54,338 nucleotides of DNA, taken from positions 1 through 54,338 of the forward strand of contig JAKLKD010000025.1 of the NCBI GenBank assembly GCA_023150845.1, written 5' to 3'. Under the pieces are notes generated by a model. That model did no database searches. It had not been told where the DNA came from and worked only from the letters and a program-made list of their open reading frames with translations. Below are positions 24,024-34,000 of this stretch, in pieces. Source of the DNA: Myxococcota bacterium. GTDB lineage: Bacteria; Myxococcota_A; UBA796; CAJQPC01. A program made the position numbers and the translations under genes. Every line of letters begins with the position of its first letter. Positions within the stretch are counted from its first letter, which is position 1.

Positions 24024-25922
24024 TCAGTAGCTCACGAGGCTCGCGTCGCCCATGATCGTGCCGCCCAAGGCGTTGGGGCCCTCGTCCGCCGCCGAGGACT
24101 CGAAGCTCCAGTAGCCCTGGAGGTCGGTCTCGGTCCCGGTGAGCGCGCTGCACATCGTCGCCTGCACCTCGGCCTGGGTGCGCGCCGTCGTCCACAGCCG
24201 CACCTCGTCGAGCAGGCCCTGCCAGTCGTTCCAGGTCGAGCCGAGCTGCAGGTACGCCGGGGTGGTCACGTCCGCGGTCTGGAACTCCGTAGAGGTCGTG
24301 TAGCTGCCCGCGTCCTCGCCGTTGAAGTAGAACTGCACCGTGCCCGCGCTGCGGTCGCTCACGATGGCGATGTGAATCCACTCGCCGATGGCCATGCCCG
24401 CCGTGGAGGTGCCGGAGCCGCTGATGGGGCTCGTGCGCGCGGCGTTCCAGCCCGCCACCTCCATCTCCACCTTGCCCGTGCTCTCATAGATGTCGATGAC
24501 CCACCAGGGGTTCGAAGGGTAGCCGCCGTTGGAGTGGTTGAGCAGGCGGGCCTGCCCAGCGGCGTTGGGCCCGCTGAGGTGATCGGCGAGGGTCCAGAGC
24601 TCGAGGGTCCAGTCCCCGGTGCCCCAGGCCAAGGCGCTCGACGCCGCGACGTAGACGTAGTCATCGCTGCCGGGGAGATCCAGGGCCTTCACGCCCATGT
24701 CTCGCACCCCGTCGAGGTCGAGGTCCACGTCGATGATCTCGCCGTCGCAGTCGTTGTCTACGCTGTCACACAGCTCCACGGCGCCATCGTACACCGCGGC
24801 GTCGAGGTCGTCGCAGTCCGCGCCAGTGGCGGCGTCGCTGTCTTGGCCGTCGCCGTCTTGGTCATAGTCGCTGCCGCCGGAGCAGTCCTGGTCCACGCCG
24901 TCGTACCAGCTCTCCGCGGCGGCGGGGCTCACGCTGGCGTCGCCGTCGTCGCAGTCTCCGCCGACGATCGCCGTGCCCGAGGGCTGCACACAGGCGATCG
25001 AGACGTCGCCGTCATCCCCGTAGCCGTCGTTGTCATCATCGGCGGGGTAGGTCGTGGCGCTGCTGAGGTCGAGGCTGGGGTCGTCGTCGTCGATGAGGCT
25101 GTCGCAGTCGTTGTCGCGGCTGTCGCAGACCTCGCTGGCGTCGGGGTTCACCGAGGCGTCGCCGTCGTCGCAGTCCGTGGAGGAGGTGGCGTAGCCCGCG
25201 GTGAGGGCGCAGGCCTCGTCGGGGAAGTCCGGGTCGCCGTGACCGTCCGAGTCGCTGTCGCGGTAATAGGTCTTCGTCGCGCGCTCATCGACGGCGCCGT
25301 CGCAGTTGTTGTCGCGTTCGTCGCAGATCTCGATGCCGCTGGGGTTCACCGTCGCATCGCCGTCGTCGCAGTCCTCACAGGCCGCGAAGCTGTCCCCGTC
25401 GACGTCGGCGTAGCCCACGGAGCCGTCGCAGTTGTAGTCATTGGGATCAGCGCAGTCGGACTCTTCAGCGCCGGGGTTGTAGGCGGCGTCCCCGTCGTCG
25501 CAGTCCCCTGCGACTTCAGCGTAGCCCTCGGGGGTGGCGCAGGCGTCTTGGGTGTCGTCGTCGAGGCCGTAGCCGTCGCCGTCGCCGTCGCGGTGGTAGG
25601 TCGTCGTCACGCCCTCATCGATCGAGCCGTCGCAGTTGTTGTCGATCTCGTCGCAGGTCTCTACGGCGCCAGGGTAGGCGTTGGGATCGTTGTCGTCGCA
25701 GTCCTCATCTGCGCTCACGCCGTCGCCGTCGCTGTCAGTGGGCGCGCTGGAGTCCCCGCCGCCGGAGTCGTCGATGATCGAGTCCCCGCCGCCGGAGTCA
25801 TCGTCGCCGCCGCCGCTGTCCGCGCCGCTGTCTTGGCCCAAGAGCCCGGTCTCAGGGGTCTCAACGTCTTTTGTGCGACAGGCGATCAGCAGGAGGAGTA
25901 CGGGGAGGGTCTTGAGGCGCAT
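24024..25922 (-). CDS. Lipoprotein with MopE-type repeats and LamG-like domain
   Basis: A 632-residue lipoprotein with signal peptide ending LLLLIAC. A Gly/Asp/Ser-rich linker follows, then a series of MopE-type Asp/Cys units (DSDGDGVSADEDCDDND... CDEIDNNCDGSIDEG and six more), including one WYDGVDQDCSGGSDYDQDGDG unit like those in the 11.1-14.8 kb gene. The last 220 residues look like a concanavalin/LamG-type fold (DDYVYVAASSALAWGTGDWTLELW, IAIVSDRSAGTVQFYFNG, LLDEVRLWTTARTQAEV). Such domains bind carbohydrates or proteins. ATGATG follows GGAG; the second ATG has better spacing. It lies 48 nt after the DUF1501 gene and may belong to that transcript. Confidence 0.82.
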   Translation of the reverse strand: MRLKTLPVLLLLIACRTKDVETPETGLLGQDSGADSGGGDDDSGGGDSIIDDSGGGDSSAPTDSDGDGVSADEDCDDNDPNAYPGAVETCDEIDNNCDGSIDEGVTTTYHRDGDGDGYGLDDDTQDACATPEGYAEVAGDCDDGDAAYNPGAEESDCADPNDYNCDGSVGYADVDGDSFAACEDCDDGDATVNPSGIEICDERDNNCDGAVDERATKTYYRDSDSDGHGDPDFPDEACALTAGYATSSTDCDDGDASVNPDASEVCDSRDNDCDSLIDDDDPSLDLSSATTYPADDDNDGYGDDGDVSIACVQPSGTAIVGGDCDDGDASVSPAAAESWYDGVDQDCSGGSDYDQDGDGQDSDAATGADCDDLDAAVYDGAVELCDSVDNDCDGEIIDVDLDLDGVRDMGVKALDLPGSDDYVYVAASSALAWGTGDWTLELWTLADHLSGPNAAGQARLLNHSNGGYPSNPWWVIDIYESTGKVEMEVAGWNAARTSPISGSGTSTAGMAIGEWIHIAIVSDRSAGTVQFYFNGEDAGSYTTSTEFQTADVTTPAYLQLGSTWNDWQGLLDEVRLWTTARTQAEVQATMCSALTGTETDLQGYWSFESSAADEGPNALGGTIMGDASLVSY

Positions 25923-25970
25923 CATAGGCTCCGGAGCTCGCTTCTCAGCGGGCTTGAAGGGGTTGAAGGG

Positions 25971-27209
25971 TCAGCCGCGCCAGGCGGTGAAGGGTGTGAC
26001 ACCGGGGAAATAAGGCTCGGGATCGACGTCGAAGGCGCTGAGCACCCCGGCGAGCAGGTTCGGCGGGGCGAGGCGCTCGCCGCTGGCGCTGGCCTCCCCT
26101 GTGCCAAGATCGATGAGCGCCGGGCCGAGGGTCTCCGTCGTGGCGCCTAAGGTGCGACCGCCGGACACGCCGCCGCCGATCATCACGAGGGAGGTCGTCG
26201 GCCAGTGGTCCTTGCCGCCGGTCTGGTTCATCAGCGGGGTGCGGCCCATCTCCGACATCGCCAAGACGAGGGTGCTGTCCAAGAGCGTGCCGCCCTCGGC
26301 GTCCGGGGTGTCGTGCAGGGCCTGGACCAGCTCGTTGAGCGCGCCGAAGCCCCGCTCGAAGCAGTCGGTCTGGTTGAGGTCGTTGCCTTGGTGGGAGTCC
26401 CAGCGGCTGCGCTCGGGCAGGGGGGCCTCGATCATGAGCGCGCCGCAGAGGTCGAGCTGTAGCAAGGTGAGCCCCAAGGCCACCCGCTCGTCGTCCGTGG
26501 GCTGCTCGGGGAGGCTGAGCCGGTCGGCGTAGCTCTGGAGCGTGTCCAGGCGGGTGAGCGCGTCTCGGTGGCGCTGGAGCCGCGGGCGCTGGCCGTCGGG
26601 ATCGACCCGGTCGATCTCTTGTCGCAAATATTCCCGGATCAGCGCCTCACGGTCTGGGTCATAAGCGGCCTCCGCCGGGGCCTCACCGCGCAGGGTGCCC
26701 AAGGCCAAGGCGCCGACGTGGGTGAGGGTGCCGCCCAAGGCGCCCGGGAAACGTGGGCCGCTCAGGGCGACGTAAGGCAGCGGCCGCCCGAGGCTCGCCC
26801 CGGTGGCCAACATCGCGCCGAGGTCCGGGGCGTCGGCGCGGCGGCCGGTGAGGGTGAGCCTGGCGCAGGCGTCGTGGCTGATGCTGCCCACGGCGAGGCC
26901 GTTCACGACGACGGCGCGGTCGGCCCAGGCGTCAAAGAAGTCCCGCACCTTGGGGCGGTCCTCGGCCTCGGCCACGGTGAGGTCACCATAGGTCGCCGGG
27001 CCGCTGTCGGGGTCGCGGTCGATGAGGTCGGCCTCAAAGTGGGGGTCAAAGACGTAGCTCGTGTCCCAGCCGCCGCCGGACCACCAGATGACGAGGCGCC
27101 GTGGGCCCGCGGCGAGGGCGGGGCGGTGGCCCAAGGCGGCGCCGAGCAGGGTGAGGGCCCCGGCGCCTTGTAGCATCGACCGTCGTGTGACAAGGGGTCG
27201 GCGGCTCAT
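25971..27209 (-). CDS. DUF1501 protein with Tat signal
   Basis: A 412-residue protein with a twin-arginine signal (TRRSML, then GAGALTLLGAALGHRPALA). The DUF1501 pattern is clear: RLVIWWSGGGWDTSYVFDP near the N-terminus, LVLAMSEMGRTP, GKDHWPTTSLVMIGGGVSGG. DUF1501 proteins have a sulfatase/alkaline-phosphatase-like fold and usually pair with DUF1800 or DUF1549/1592-type proteins, often in planctomycetes. Here the partner genes lie directly upstream. The start at 27209 overlaps the previous stop by ATGA. Function in the family is not established. Confidence 0.88.
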   Translation of the reverse strand: MSRRPLVTRRSMLQGAGALTLLGAALGHRPALAAGPRRLVIWWSGGGWDTSYVFDPHFEADLIDRDPDSGPATYGDLTVAEAEDRPKVRDFFDAWADRAVVVNGLAVGSISHDACARLTLTGRRADAPDLGAMLATGASLGRPLPYVALSGPRFPGALGGTLTHVGALALGTLRGEAPAEAAYDPDREALIREYLRQEIDRVDPDGQRPRLQRHRDALTRLDTLQSYADRLSLPEQPTDDERVALGLTLLQLDLCGALMIEAPLPERSRWDSHQGNDLNQTDCFERGFGALNELVQALHDTPDAEGGTLLDSTLVLAMSEMGRTPLMNQTGGKDHWPTTSLVMIGGGVSGGRTLGATTETLGPALIDLGTGEASASGERLAPPNLLAGVLSAFDVDPEPYFPGVTPFTAWRG

Positions 27210-28198
27210 TGGATCATCACCTTGGCCCGCCACTTGAGGTCCACGGGGAGCTGAAAGTCGGCGCTGGTGAACAGCTCGGTGTTCCCGAGGTGGGTCATGT
27301 CCAGCTCCTCTCCCTCCACGGCGATGTCGCCAGAATAAACGCGACGGATGAGCTGGCCCTGGCCGCCGAGCTGCAGCTCCAGGGCGTCCCCCGCCGAGGA
27401 CCAGGCGAAGATAGCGTCCGGCGCCGCCTCCAGGCTGCGGGGGTCTACGTCCGTCGCCGGGCCCAGGCTCACGGACCACTCCTCCGAGGTGGCGCTGAGC
27501 CCTGTCGCATCCTCTGTGAGTCGCTCCACGGAGACAGACCAGTCGGTCTGCCCGGCCCGCCAGAGGCTCAGGGGCGGCTCAAAGGTGATGAGGCGCAGGG
27601 GCTGCCCGTCCTCGTCCCAGACCTCCCGAGACACCAAGGCCGCTTCAGTCGCATCTACGCGCCAGACCTCGGCGAAGGCGAGGCCTTCAGTCCAGCCCAG
27701 GCGCGCGGCCTCGATGACCACCTCGTCGGCGTTGTCCCCGGCGACGACGGCCTCCTCTTGATCCCAGCTCTCTTCAGGCGCGTCAGCGGGGCTCGTGGTC
27801 GGCCACACAAGCTCCGCCCCCGGCGCCCCGCAGCGCAGCCAGGTGAGCAGCCGTGCTCGGTCCTCCTCGGGAACGCCGCCCGCCGGGGGCATGTCCCCGG
27901 CCTCCACGCGCACGATCACCCGGTCGAGCTGGGCCCGCACCCCGTCGAGGCTCTCCAGGTCTACGCCGATGGGGGCCCCGGCGCGGTCCTCGGCGGCGAT
28001 GAGCGAGGAGTGACAGGAGGCGCACCAGGTCATCATCTGCGGCAGGCCGTCCTGGGCCCAAGACAGCTCCTCACAGCCCTCGGCGGGCGCGCTGTCGTCC
28101 ACCACGACGTCATCCGCCGGGCCCTTGTCCCGCCCGCAGGCGCTTGTGGCGCCCAGCGCGGCCCAGAGGAGGAGCGTTGTCGGGAGGGGCTGTCGCAT
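27206..28198 (-). CDS. Cytochrome c-like lipoprotein with one CxxCH motif
   Basis: A 330-residue lipoprotein with signal peptide ending ATSAC (Cys21). A single haem-binding motif CASCH lies at residues 59-63, preceded by WAQDGLPQMMTW. A likely distal ligand is Met103 in GDMPPAGGVP. The cytochrome part spans about residues 42-125 and resembles planctomycete-type cytochromes. The remaining 200 residues are beta-rich and unassigned. Its start overlaps the upstream stop (TAATG), and its stop overlaps the DUF1501 start. Confidence 0.8.
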   Translation of the reverse strand: MRQPLPTTLLLWAALGATSACGRDKGPADDVVVDDSAPAEGCEELSWAQDGLPQMMTWCASCHSSLIAAEDRAGAPIGVDLESLDGVRAQLDRVIVRVEAGDMPPAGGVPEEDRARLLTWLRCGAPGAELVWPTTSPADAPEESWDQEEAVVAGDNADEVVIEAARLGWTEGLAFAEVWRVDATEAALVSREVWDEDGQPLRLITFEPPLSLWRAGQTDWSVSVERLTEDATGLSATSEEWSVSLGPATDVDPRSLEAAPDAIFAWSSAGDALELQLGGQGQLIRRVYSGDIAVEGEELDMTHLGNTELFTSADFQLPVDLKWRAKVMIQ

Positions 28199-29787
28199 TA
28201 ATACAGCCTCCCCAGAGGGTGTCGCAGCAATAGCTCCAGGCAGGCCGTCCAGGCGGCCTCAGGGTCGGCGGCGCCGCCCGCGGCGGTCCAGAGCGCGAGG
28301 AGCTGCTCAACGCCGGGGTCGCTCTGGGAGAGGCGCTCGGAGAGCAGGCGCTCCCGCCAGCGCACGAGCACCTGCCGGGCCGCGACCTCGTCCGTGGTGT
28401 AGGGGGCCCCGGCGATCCAGAGGATCCGCTCCTCAGGCGCCCGGGCCGCGTCTTGGGTGAGGGCGAGGGTGGCCACGGAGCGCGCCAGCCAGGCGTCGCG
28501 CAGGGCGTGGCCGACGCCGGGCTCGTCTACGTCATCGGGGGCGGTGTGGTCGTCCCCTCCCCCGCCGAGGCGCCGGTGCTCCAAGGACCACACGAGCTGG
28601 GTGAAGACCTCGCCCTCCGGGCTGAGGCCGAGGGCGTGGGCCAAGGACCCGCTCAGGGCGTCGATGGGCAGGGCCCGCTCGTCGTCCCGGCGGTATCGTT
28701 CGGAGGTGACGACGGCCCGGGCGACGGCGAGTAGGCTCATGCCCCCGTCGAGCAGGGCCTCGTGGTAGGGGGCCAGCTCGTCGTCGGCCAGCGGCGCGCC
28801 GACCAGACCTTCAGCGAGGGTGCGCGCGGCGCAGCGCCCGAAGCGGGGGTCGGCCGCGATGGTCGCGCCGAGCTGGGTGAGGTCCCCCACGGGGCGGCCG
28901 AAGTAGGCTGGGGCGCGCCAGCCCACGGACCACTGGGCCCGCCAAGGGCTGTAGCGGGCGAGGCGTGAGAGCTCGGCCTGATCGCTGCGCTCGGCGAAGC
29001 CCCCGAACAACGCCGCCAAGGGGTCGAGCCCGGCGTGGCAGGTGAGGCAGGCGGGCTGGGTGCGCACGGCCTCCTCCATCGCCGCGAGCTCCTCGACGCT
29101 GAGGTCAAAGTCGAAGGCCGCCTCACGGTCCAAGAAGTCGAGGCAGAGGAACATCGACGAGACGGCGTTCGCCCGGCGGCGGTTGTGGTTCGTGGCGTCC
29201 CCGTCCACGACGAGCCACAGGCTCGTGCTCGTGAGCAGGCCCGCCGGGGGGCGCGCGTCCTCATGCGCGCTCATCACCCAGTCCGCGCCTTGGCCGGGGG
29301 CGCTGAGGCCGAAGGCGGCGGCGAGGTCGTCATTCAACGGGAGCGTTGCGCTCGTAACCAGGGCCGTGACCGGCTGATCCTCGGCGACGATCCACTCCAC
29401 CAGGGCCAAGGGCGCGTATCCCGCGGCCTCCTTCTGGGCGTCGTTGAGCTCCTGGTAACCACGAAGGGTCGTGCTCTTAAAGTTCAGCGCGGTGTGCAGG
29501 CGATCGTTCCAGCTCCAGGCCGCCCGCCGGGCGAAGCGCGCGTCATCGACGAAGCTGAGGATCAGCGCCTCGGCGGCGTCGGGGTCCGCGGCGACGGCGG
29601 CGAGCTCCGCCGAGGAGGGCCGCACGCCGCGCAGGTCCAAAGACGCCCGGGTGAGCCAAGCCGTCGCCGAGAGCTGACCTTCCCCCGGGGCCTTCGCCGC
29701 GGGCCGGGCGTCGGGCGCGGGGGCGCGCTCCGCGGGGGGCGCGCCGCAGGCGAAGAGAAACACGAGGGGGAGGAGCCGTCCTGGCAC
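28198..29787 (-). CDS. DUF1549/DUF1592/DUF1588-like lipoprotein with CxxCH
   Basis: A protein of about 529 residues with a lipoprotein signal (VPGRLLPLVFLFAC). RASLDLRGVRPSSAEL matches the DUF1549 start pattern, usually RASLDLTGLPPT. GLLTSTSLWLVVDGDATNHNRRRANAV followed by CLDFLDR, and CLTCHAGLDPLAALFGGF with a CxxCH motif, match the DUF1592/DUF1588 pattern. These multi-domain proteins are known from planctomycetes and myxobacteria, and many carry haem-type motifs. Their role is unproven. The frame also has TTG at 29805, adding six residues; neither start has a clear ribosome binding site. It is the first gene of a three-gene overlapped operon. Confidence 0.8.
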   Translation of the reverse strand: MPGRLLPLVFLFACGAPPAERAPAPDARPAAKAPGEGQLSATAWLTRASLDLRGVRPSSAELAAVAADPDAAEALILSFVDDARFARRAAWSWNDRLHTALNFKSTTLRGYQELNDAQKEAAGYAPLALVEWIVAEDQPVTALVTSATLPLNDDLAAAFGLSAPGQGADWVMSAHEDARPPAGLLTSTSLWLVVDGDATNHNRRRANAVSSMFLCLDFLDREAAFDFDLSVEELAAMEEAVRTQPACLTCHAGLDPLAALFGGFAERSDQAELSRLARYSPWRAQWSVGWRAPAYFGRPVGDLTQLGATIAADPRFGRCAARTLAEGLVGAPLADDELAPYHEALLDGGMSLLAVARAVVTSERYRRDDERALPIDALSGSLAHALGLSPEGEVFTQLVWSLEHRRLGGGGDDHTAPDDVDEPGVGHALRDAWLARSVATLALTQDAARAPEERILWIAGAPYTTDEVAARQVLVRWRERLLSERLSQSDPGVEQLLALWTAAGGAADPEAAWTACLELLLRHPLGRLY

Positions 29788-29832
29788 CCCCCTATCTTGC
29801 CACAAAGGCCTAGGGGGGCGTGGCCTTATGGC

Positions 29833-30864
29833 TCAGAGCGCCGACTCCCAGGTCACGGGGATGGCCGTCGAGAGGTAGCCCATGTAGCTCGCGTAGATGG
29901 TTCCGAAGCTGTATGCGTAGGAGTACTGGTAGCCGTAGCTCGCGCTGTACTGAAGGTTCCAGCTCGCCGTGGCCGCGTCGTAGCGGGTGATCTCGTAACG
30001 ATCCTTAAAGAAGCCGAGCTGGGCGACGGGGAGCTCCTCGACGGGGCACTTGCCGCGCCAGCGGATGCCGCCGTTGGCGACGGTGGTCGTCATCTCGAAG
30101 CGGAAGTCGCAGCCGTCGCAGTCGCCGCCGACATAGTCCAAGGAGCCATACCGCGCGCCATAGAAGGTGGGGTAGGCGTAGAAGTTGCCGGAGCAGGTGA
30201 AGGTGACCCCCGAGGCGTCCGTGGCGGCGCCGTAGAGCACCACCTGGCCGTAGGTCCTCCCCGTGGCGTCAACGCCGTAATAAGCGCGCAGCCCGTCGCC
30301 CCAGACAAGCGCCGCGGAGCTGAGGCTCACCTTGGCCTCCAAAGCGAAGATCGTCGGGCAGGCCTCCTCCCCTTGGCACTCGTCGTCGTCACAGTCGATG
30401 GCGCCGTCGGCGTCGTTGTCAACAGTATCGCTGCAATCTTCGACGCAGACGTCGACACACTCGGCGTCGGCGCAGTCGGTGAGGCCGTCTTGGTCGTTGT
30501 CGATGGAGTCGGCGCAGTCCTCGACGCAGGCCTTCGCGCAGTCCGAGTCCGCGCAGTCGATGTCGCTGTCGGCGTCGTCGTCGGTGAGGTTCCCGCAGTC
30601 CTCGACGCAGTAGGCCGTGCAGTCGGGGTCCTGGCAGTCGGCGAGGCCGTCGCCGTCCTCGTCTCCGGTGGTCAGGCACTCCTCCTTCTTGTCGTCGGAG
30701 TCCGCGTCACCGTCGGCGTCGGTGTCGCTGTCGGCGTCGGCGTCCGCGTCGGCGTCACCCTCCACCTGGCTGTCCGTGACCGGCTCGTCCTCACCCCCCT
30801 TCGTACAAGAGGTGAAGGTGAACATGAGCGAGAGCGAGAGGGCGGTGAAGGACAGGGCGCGCAT
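29833..30864 (-). CDS. Asp/Cys-repeat lipoprotein
   Basis: A 343-residue lipoprotein with signal peptide ending TFTSC and an unusual acidic linker of alternating Asp-Ala/Asp-Ser. Four units of the form C(V/A)EDC-D--DND-DGL-DC-D-EC follow, with evenly spaced Cys and Asp suggesting disulfide-braced, possibly calcium-binding repeats. The C-terminal 180 residues are Tyr-rich and beta-type (YGYQYSYAYSFGTIYASYMGYL) without a recognised family. The ribosome binding site GGAG is 7 nt before the ATG. It is divergent from the large TSP3-repeat gene, which also suggests a surface or envelope setting. Confidence 0.78.
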   Translation of the reverse strand: MRALSFTALSLSLMFTFTSCTKGGEDEPVTDSQVEGDADADADADSDTDADGDADSDDKKEECLTTGDEDGDGLADCQDPDCTAYCVEDCGNLTDDDADSDIDCADSDCAKACVEDCADSIDNDQDGLTDCADAECVDVCVEDCSDTVDNDADGAIDCDDDECQGEEACPTIFALEAKVSLSSAALVWGDGLRAYYGVDATGRTYGQVVLYGAATDASGVTFTCSGNFYAYPTFYGARYGSLDYVGGDCDGCDFRFEMTTTVANGGIRWRGKCPVEELPVAQLGFFKDRYEITRYDAATASWNLQYSASYGYQYSYAYSFGTIYASYMGYLSTAIPVTWESAL

Positions 30865-30936
30865 GGGCTGGCTCCAGAGGGCGGCCTGCAGGATATCCTA
30901 GGAGCGCGGGGCTTGGCGGCCCGGAGCTTTGGTTTT

Positions 30937-30958
30937 GTCCGCCCACCCGGCGGCGGAC
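30937..30958. promoter_or_regulatory. Inverted repeat in divergent intergenic region
   Basis: GTCCGCC (30937-30943) and GGCGGAC (30952-30958) are perfect 7-bp arms around an 8-nt loop. They lie between the divergent Asp/Cys lipoprotein gene and the TSP3-repeat gene. No T-tract follows on either strand, so a terminator is unlikely; an operator is possible. In such GC-rich DNA it could also be chance. Confidence 0.3.
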
Positions 30959-31064
30959 AGCCCGTCGATGTGAAGGCTTTCTCTGCTCTGATGACCCCGC
31001 TGACGGGCTCACGACCGCACAACAACGGTGGTAGAGTGGGGCACCCTATGCACATGGAGACGCC

Positions 31065-34000
31065 ATGAAGACCCGCACCGGACGTCGCGCGCTGCGCGCC
31101 GCCGCTTTGCCCGCGACCCCGCTCCTCGTCCTGCTGATGATGCCATCGGTCGTGAGCGCCGCGGGGGACGGCACGCTGACCGTCACCGCCTCAGGGACGG
31201 TCGTGAACGCCTACGCCGTCGTCGACCGCGACGTCAGCGCGGGCTCGACCTCGGTGCGGGTGAGCGACATCAACGACCTCGACTCCCCGGCCACGGGCAT
31301 CTTCGCGACGACGGACCTCGCCGCGGGGGACCTGGTCCTCATCGTGCAGATGCAGGGCGCGAGCTACACCTCGACGAACACGCTCAGCTTCGGCGAGGTC
31401 ACCGCGCTCAACGGCGCGGGCACCTATGAGCTCGCCGAGGTCGCGAGCATCTCCAGCCGCACGATCACCCTCTCCACCGCCCTGGTGAACGCTTACGACG
31501 CCGATGACCACGTTCAGCTCGTCCGGGTGCCCCGCTACGAGTCGGTGACGGTGAACTCCGGCGCCTCGATCACCGGCGAGCCCTGGGACGGCGACATCGG
31601 CGGCCTCGTCGTGATGAGCGTGAGCGGCGACCTCACCGTGAACGGCACCATCGACGCGAGCGGCATCGGCTTCCGCGGCGGCGTGGACGACAACTCCTCG
31701 GGCAGCACCTCCACCTCGACGGCCAACACCTACTACTACGACAACGCCGAGGCCGACGGCGGCGAGAAGGGGGAGAGCATCGGCGGCAGCGGCGACGACT
31801 ACGACGCCAACAACTGGCTCTATGGGCGCGGCGCCATCGCCAACGGCGGCGGCGGCGGCAACTCCCACAACGCCGGCGGCGGCGGCGGCGCCAACGGCGA
31901 CAACGGCCAGACCTGGACCGGCCAAGGCGTGATGAACACCGCCTCGGGCTGGAAGCTCGACCCCGGCTACATCGCCGCGGGCGGCCCCACGAACAGCTCC
32001 GGCGGCGGGCGCGGCGGCTACACCTACGGCGCCAACAACGCCGACGCCTTGACCGTCGGGCCGAGCAGCTCCTCCTGGGGCGGCGACGGCCGCGATGAGG
32101 TCGGCGGCCTCGGCGGTCGGCCTGTGGACCACGTCCCCCTCAACCGCCTCTTCCTCGGCGGCGGCGGCGGCGCGGGCGACGGCAACAACGGCTACGCGGG
32201 CGCCGGTGGCGCGGGCGGCGGCGCCGTGCTCCTGTTCGTGCAGGGTGACCTCACGGGCAGCGGCTCGGTGAACGTCGATGGTGAGGCCGGTGAAGACGCC
32301 GCGTCGAAGGGCCTCAACGGCCGCGACGGCCCCGGCGGCGGCGGCGCGGGCGGCAGCTTCATCCTCGTGGCCGACGGCGCCTCCGGGGTGAGCGTCTCGG
32401 CGGACGGCGGCGGCGGCGGCTACCAGTGGATCGCGAACAGCGAGTCCGAGGGCCCCGGCGGCGGCGGCGGCGGCGGCTACGTCGCGCTCCCCACGTCCGT
32501 CTCGCTCACGGTCACGGTCCTGGGCGGCGCGGGCGGCGTCACCGACAGCACCTCGGTCACCGAGTTCGTCGAGAACGGCGCCACCAACGGCGCCACGGGT
32601 GAGCAGGGCACGGCGCCGGACTACCTCGACTTCGGTCTGTGCATGTTCATCTCCTGCGACGCCGACGGCGACGGCCTCGACGACCTGGACGAGTCCGACC
32701 TCGGCACCGACCCCCTGGACGCCGACACAGACGGCGACGGGCTCAGCGACGGCGACGAGGTCAACACCATCGGCTCGGACCCCCTGGACACCGACACAGA
32801 CGCCGACGGCCTCGACGACGGCGAGGAGGTGAACACCGAGGGCACGGACCCCACCGACGCCGACACCGACGATGACGGCCTCGACGACGGCGAGGAGGTC
32901 AACACCTACGGAACCGACCCCCTGAACGAGGACACCGACGGCGAGGGCCTCAGCGACGGCGACGAGGTCAACACCTGGGGCACGAACCCCAACAAACGTG
33001 ACACAGACTCCGACGGCCTCTCGGACTACCGCGAGACGATCACTGAGGGCACCGACCCCAACGACACCGACACCGACGATGACGGCCTCGGCGACGCCGA
33101 CGAGGTCCGCACCTACGGCTCCGACCCCCTCGTCGTTGACACCGACGGCGACGGCTGCGGGGACGGCGACGAGGTCACCGCGGGCACCGACCCGACCGCC
33201 GCGGACACCGACGGCGACGGCCTCGGCGACTGTGAGGAGATCGCGGACGGCACGGACCCCACCGTGGGTGACAGCGACGGCGACGGCATCGACGACGGCG
33301 ATGAGATCGACCTCGGCACCGACCCCGCCGATCCCGACACAGACGGCGACGGCCTCGATGACGGCGACGAGATCGACCTCGGCACCGACCCCACGGACAC
33401 CGACAGCGACGGCGACGGCATCGACGACGGCGACGAGGTCAACAACACCGGCACCGACCCGGCCGACGCCGACACCGACGGCGACGGGCTGGACGACGGT
33501 GAGGAGCTCGACTCCGTCGGCACGGACCCGCTCAACCCCGACACCGACGGCGACGGCCTCGACGACGGTGATGAGCTCGACACCTGGGGCACGGACCCCA
33601 CCGACACCGACACCGACGATGACGGCCTGGAGGACGGCGACGAGGTCAACAACACCGGCACCGACCCCACGGACACCGACAGCGACGATGACGGCCTCGG
33701 CGACGGCGACGAGGTCAACACCATCGGCACCGACCCGGCGAACCCCGACACCGACGGCGACGGCCTCGACGACGGCGTCGAGGTCAACACCACCGGCACC
33801 GACCCGCTGGACACCGACTCCGACGATGATGGGCTGAGCGACGGCGACGAGGTGAACACCATCGGCACCGACCCGCTCGACGCCGACACCGACGATGACG
33901 GCCTCAACGACGGCGACGAGGTCAACGAGCACACGACCGACCCGCTCAACCCCGACAGCGACGATGACTTCTTGACCGACGGCCAAGAGGTCAACGAGAC

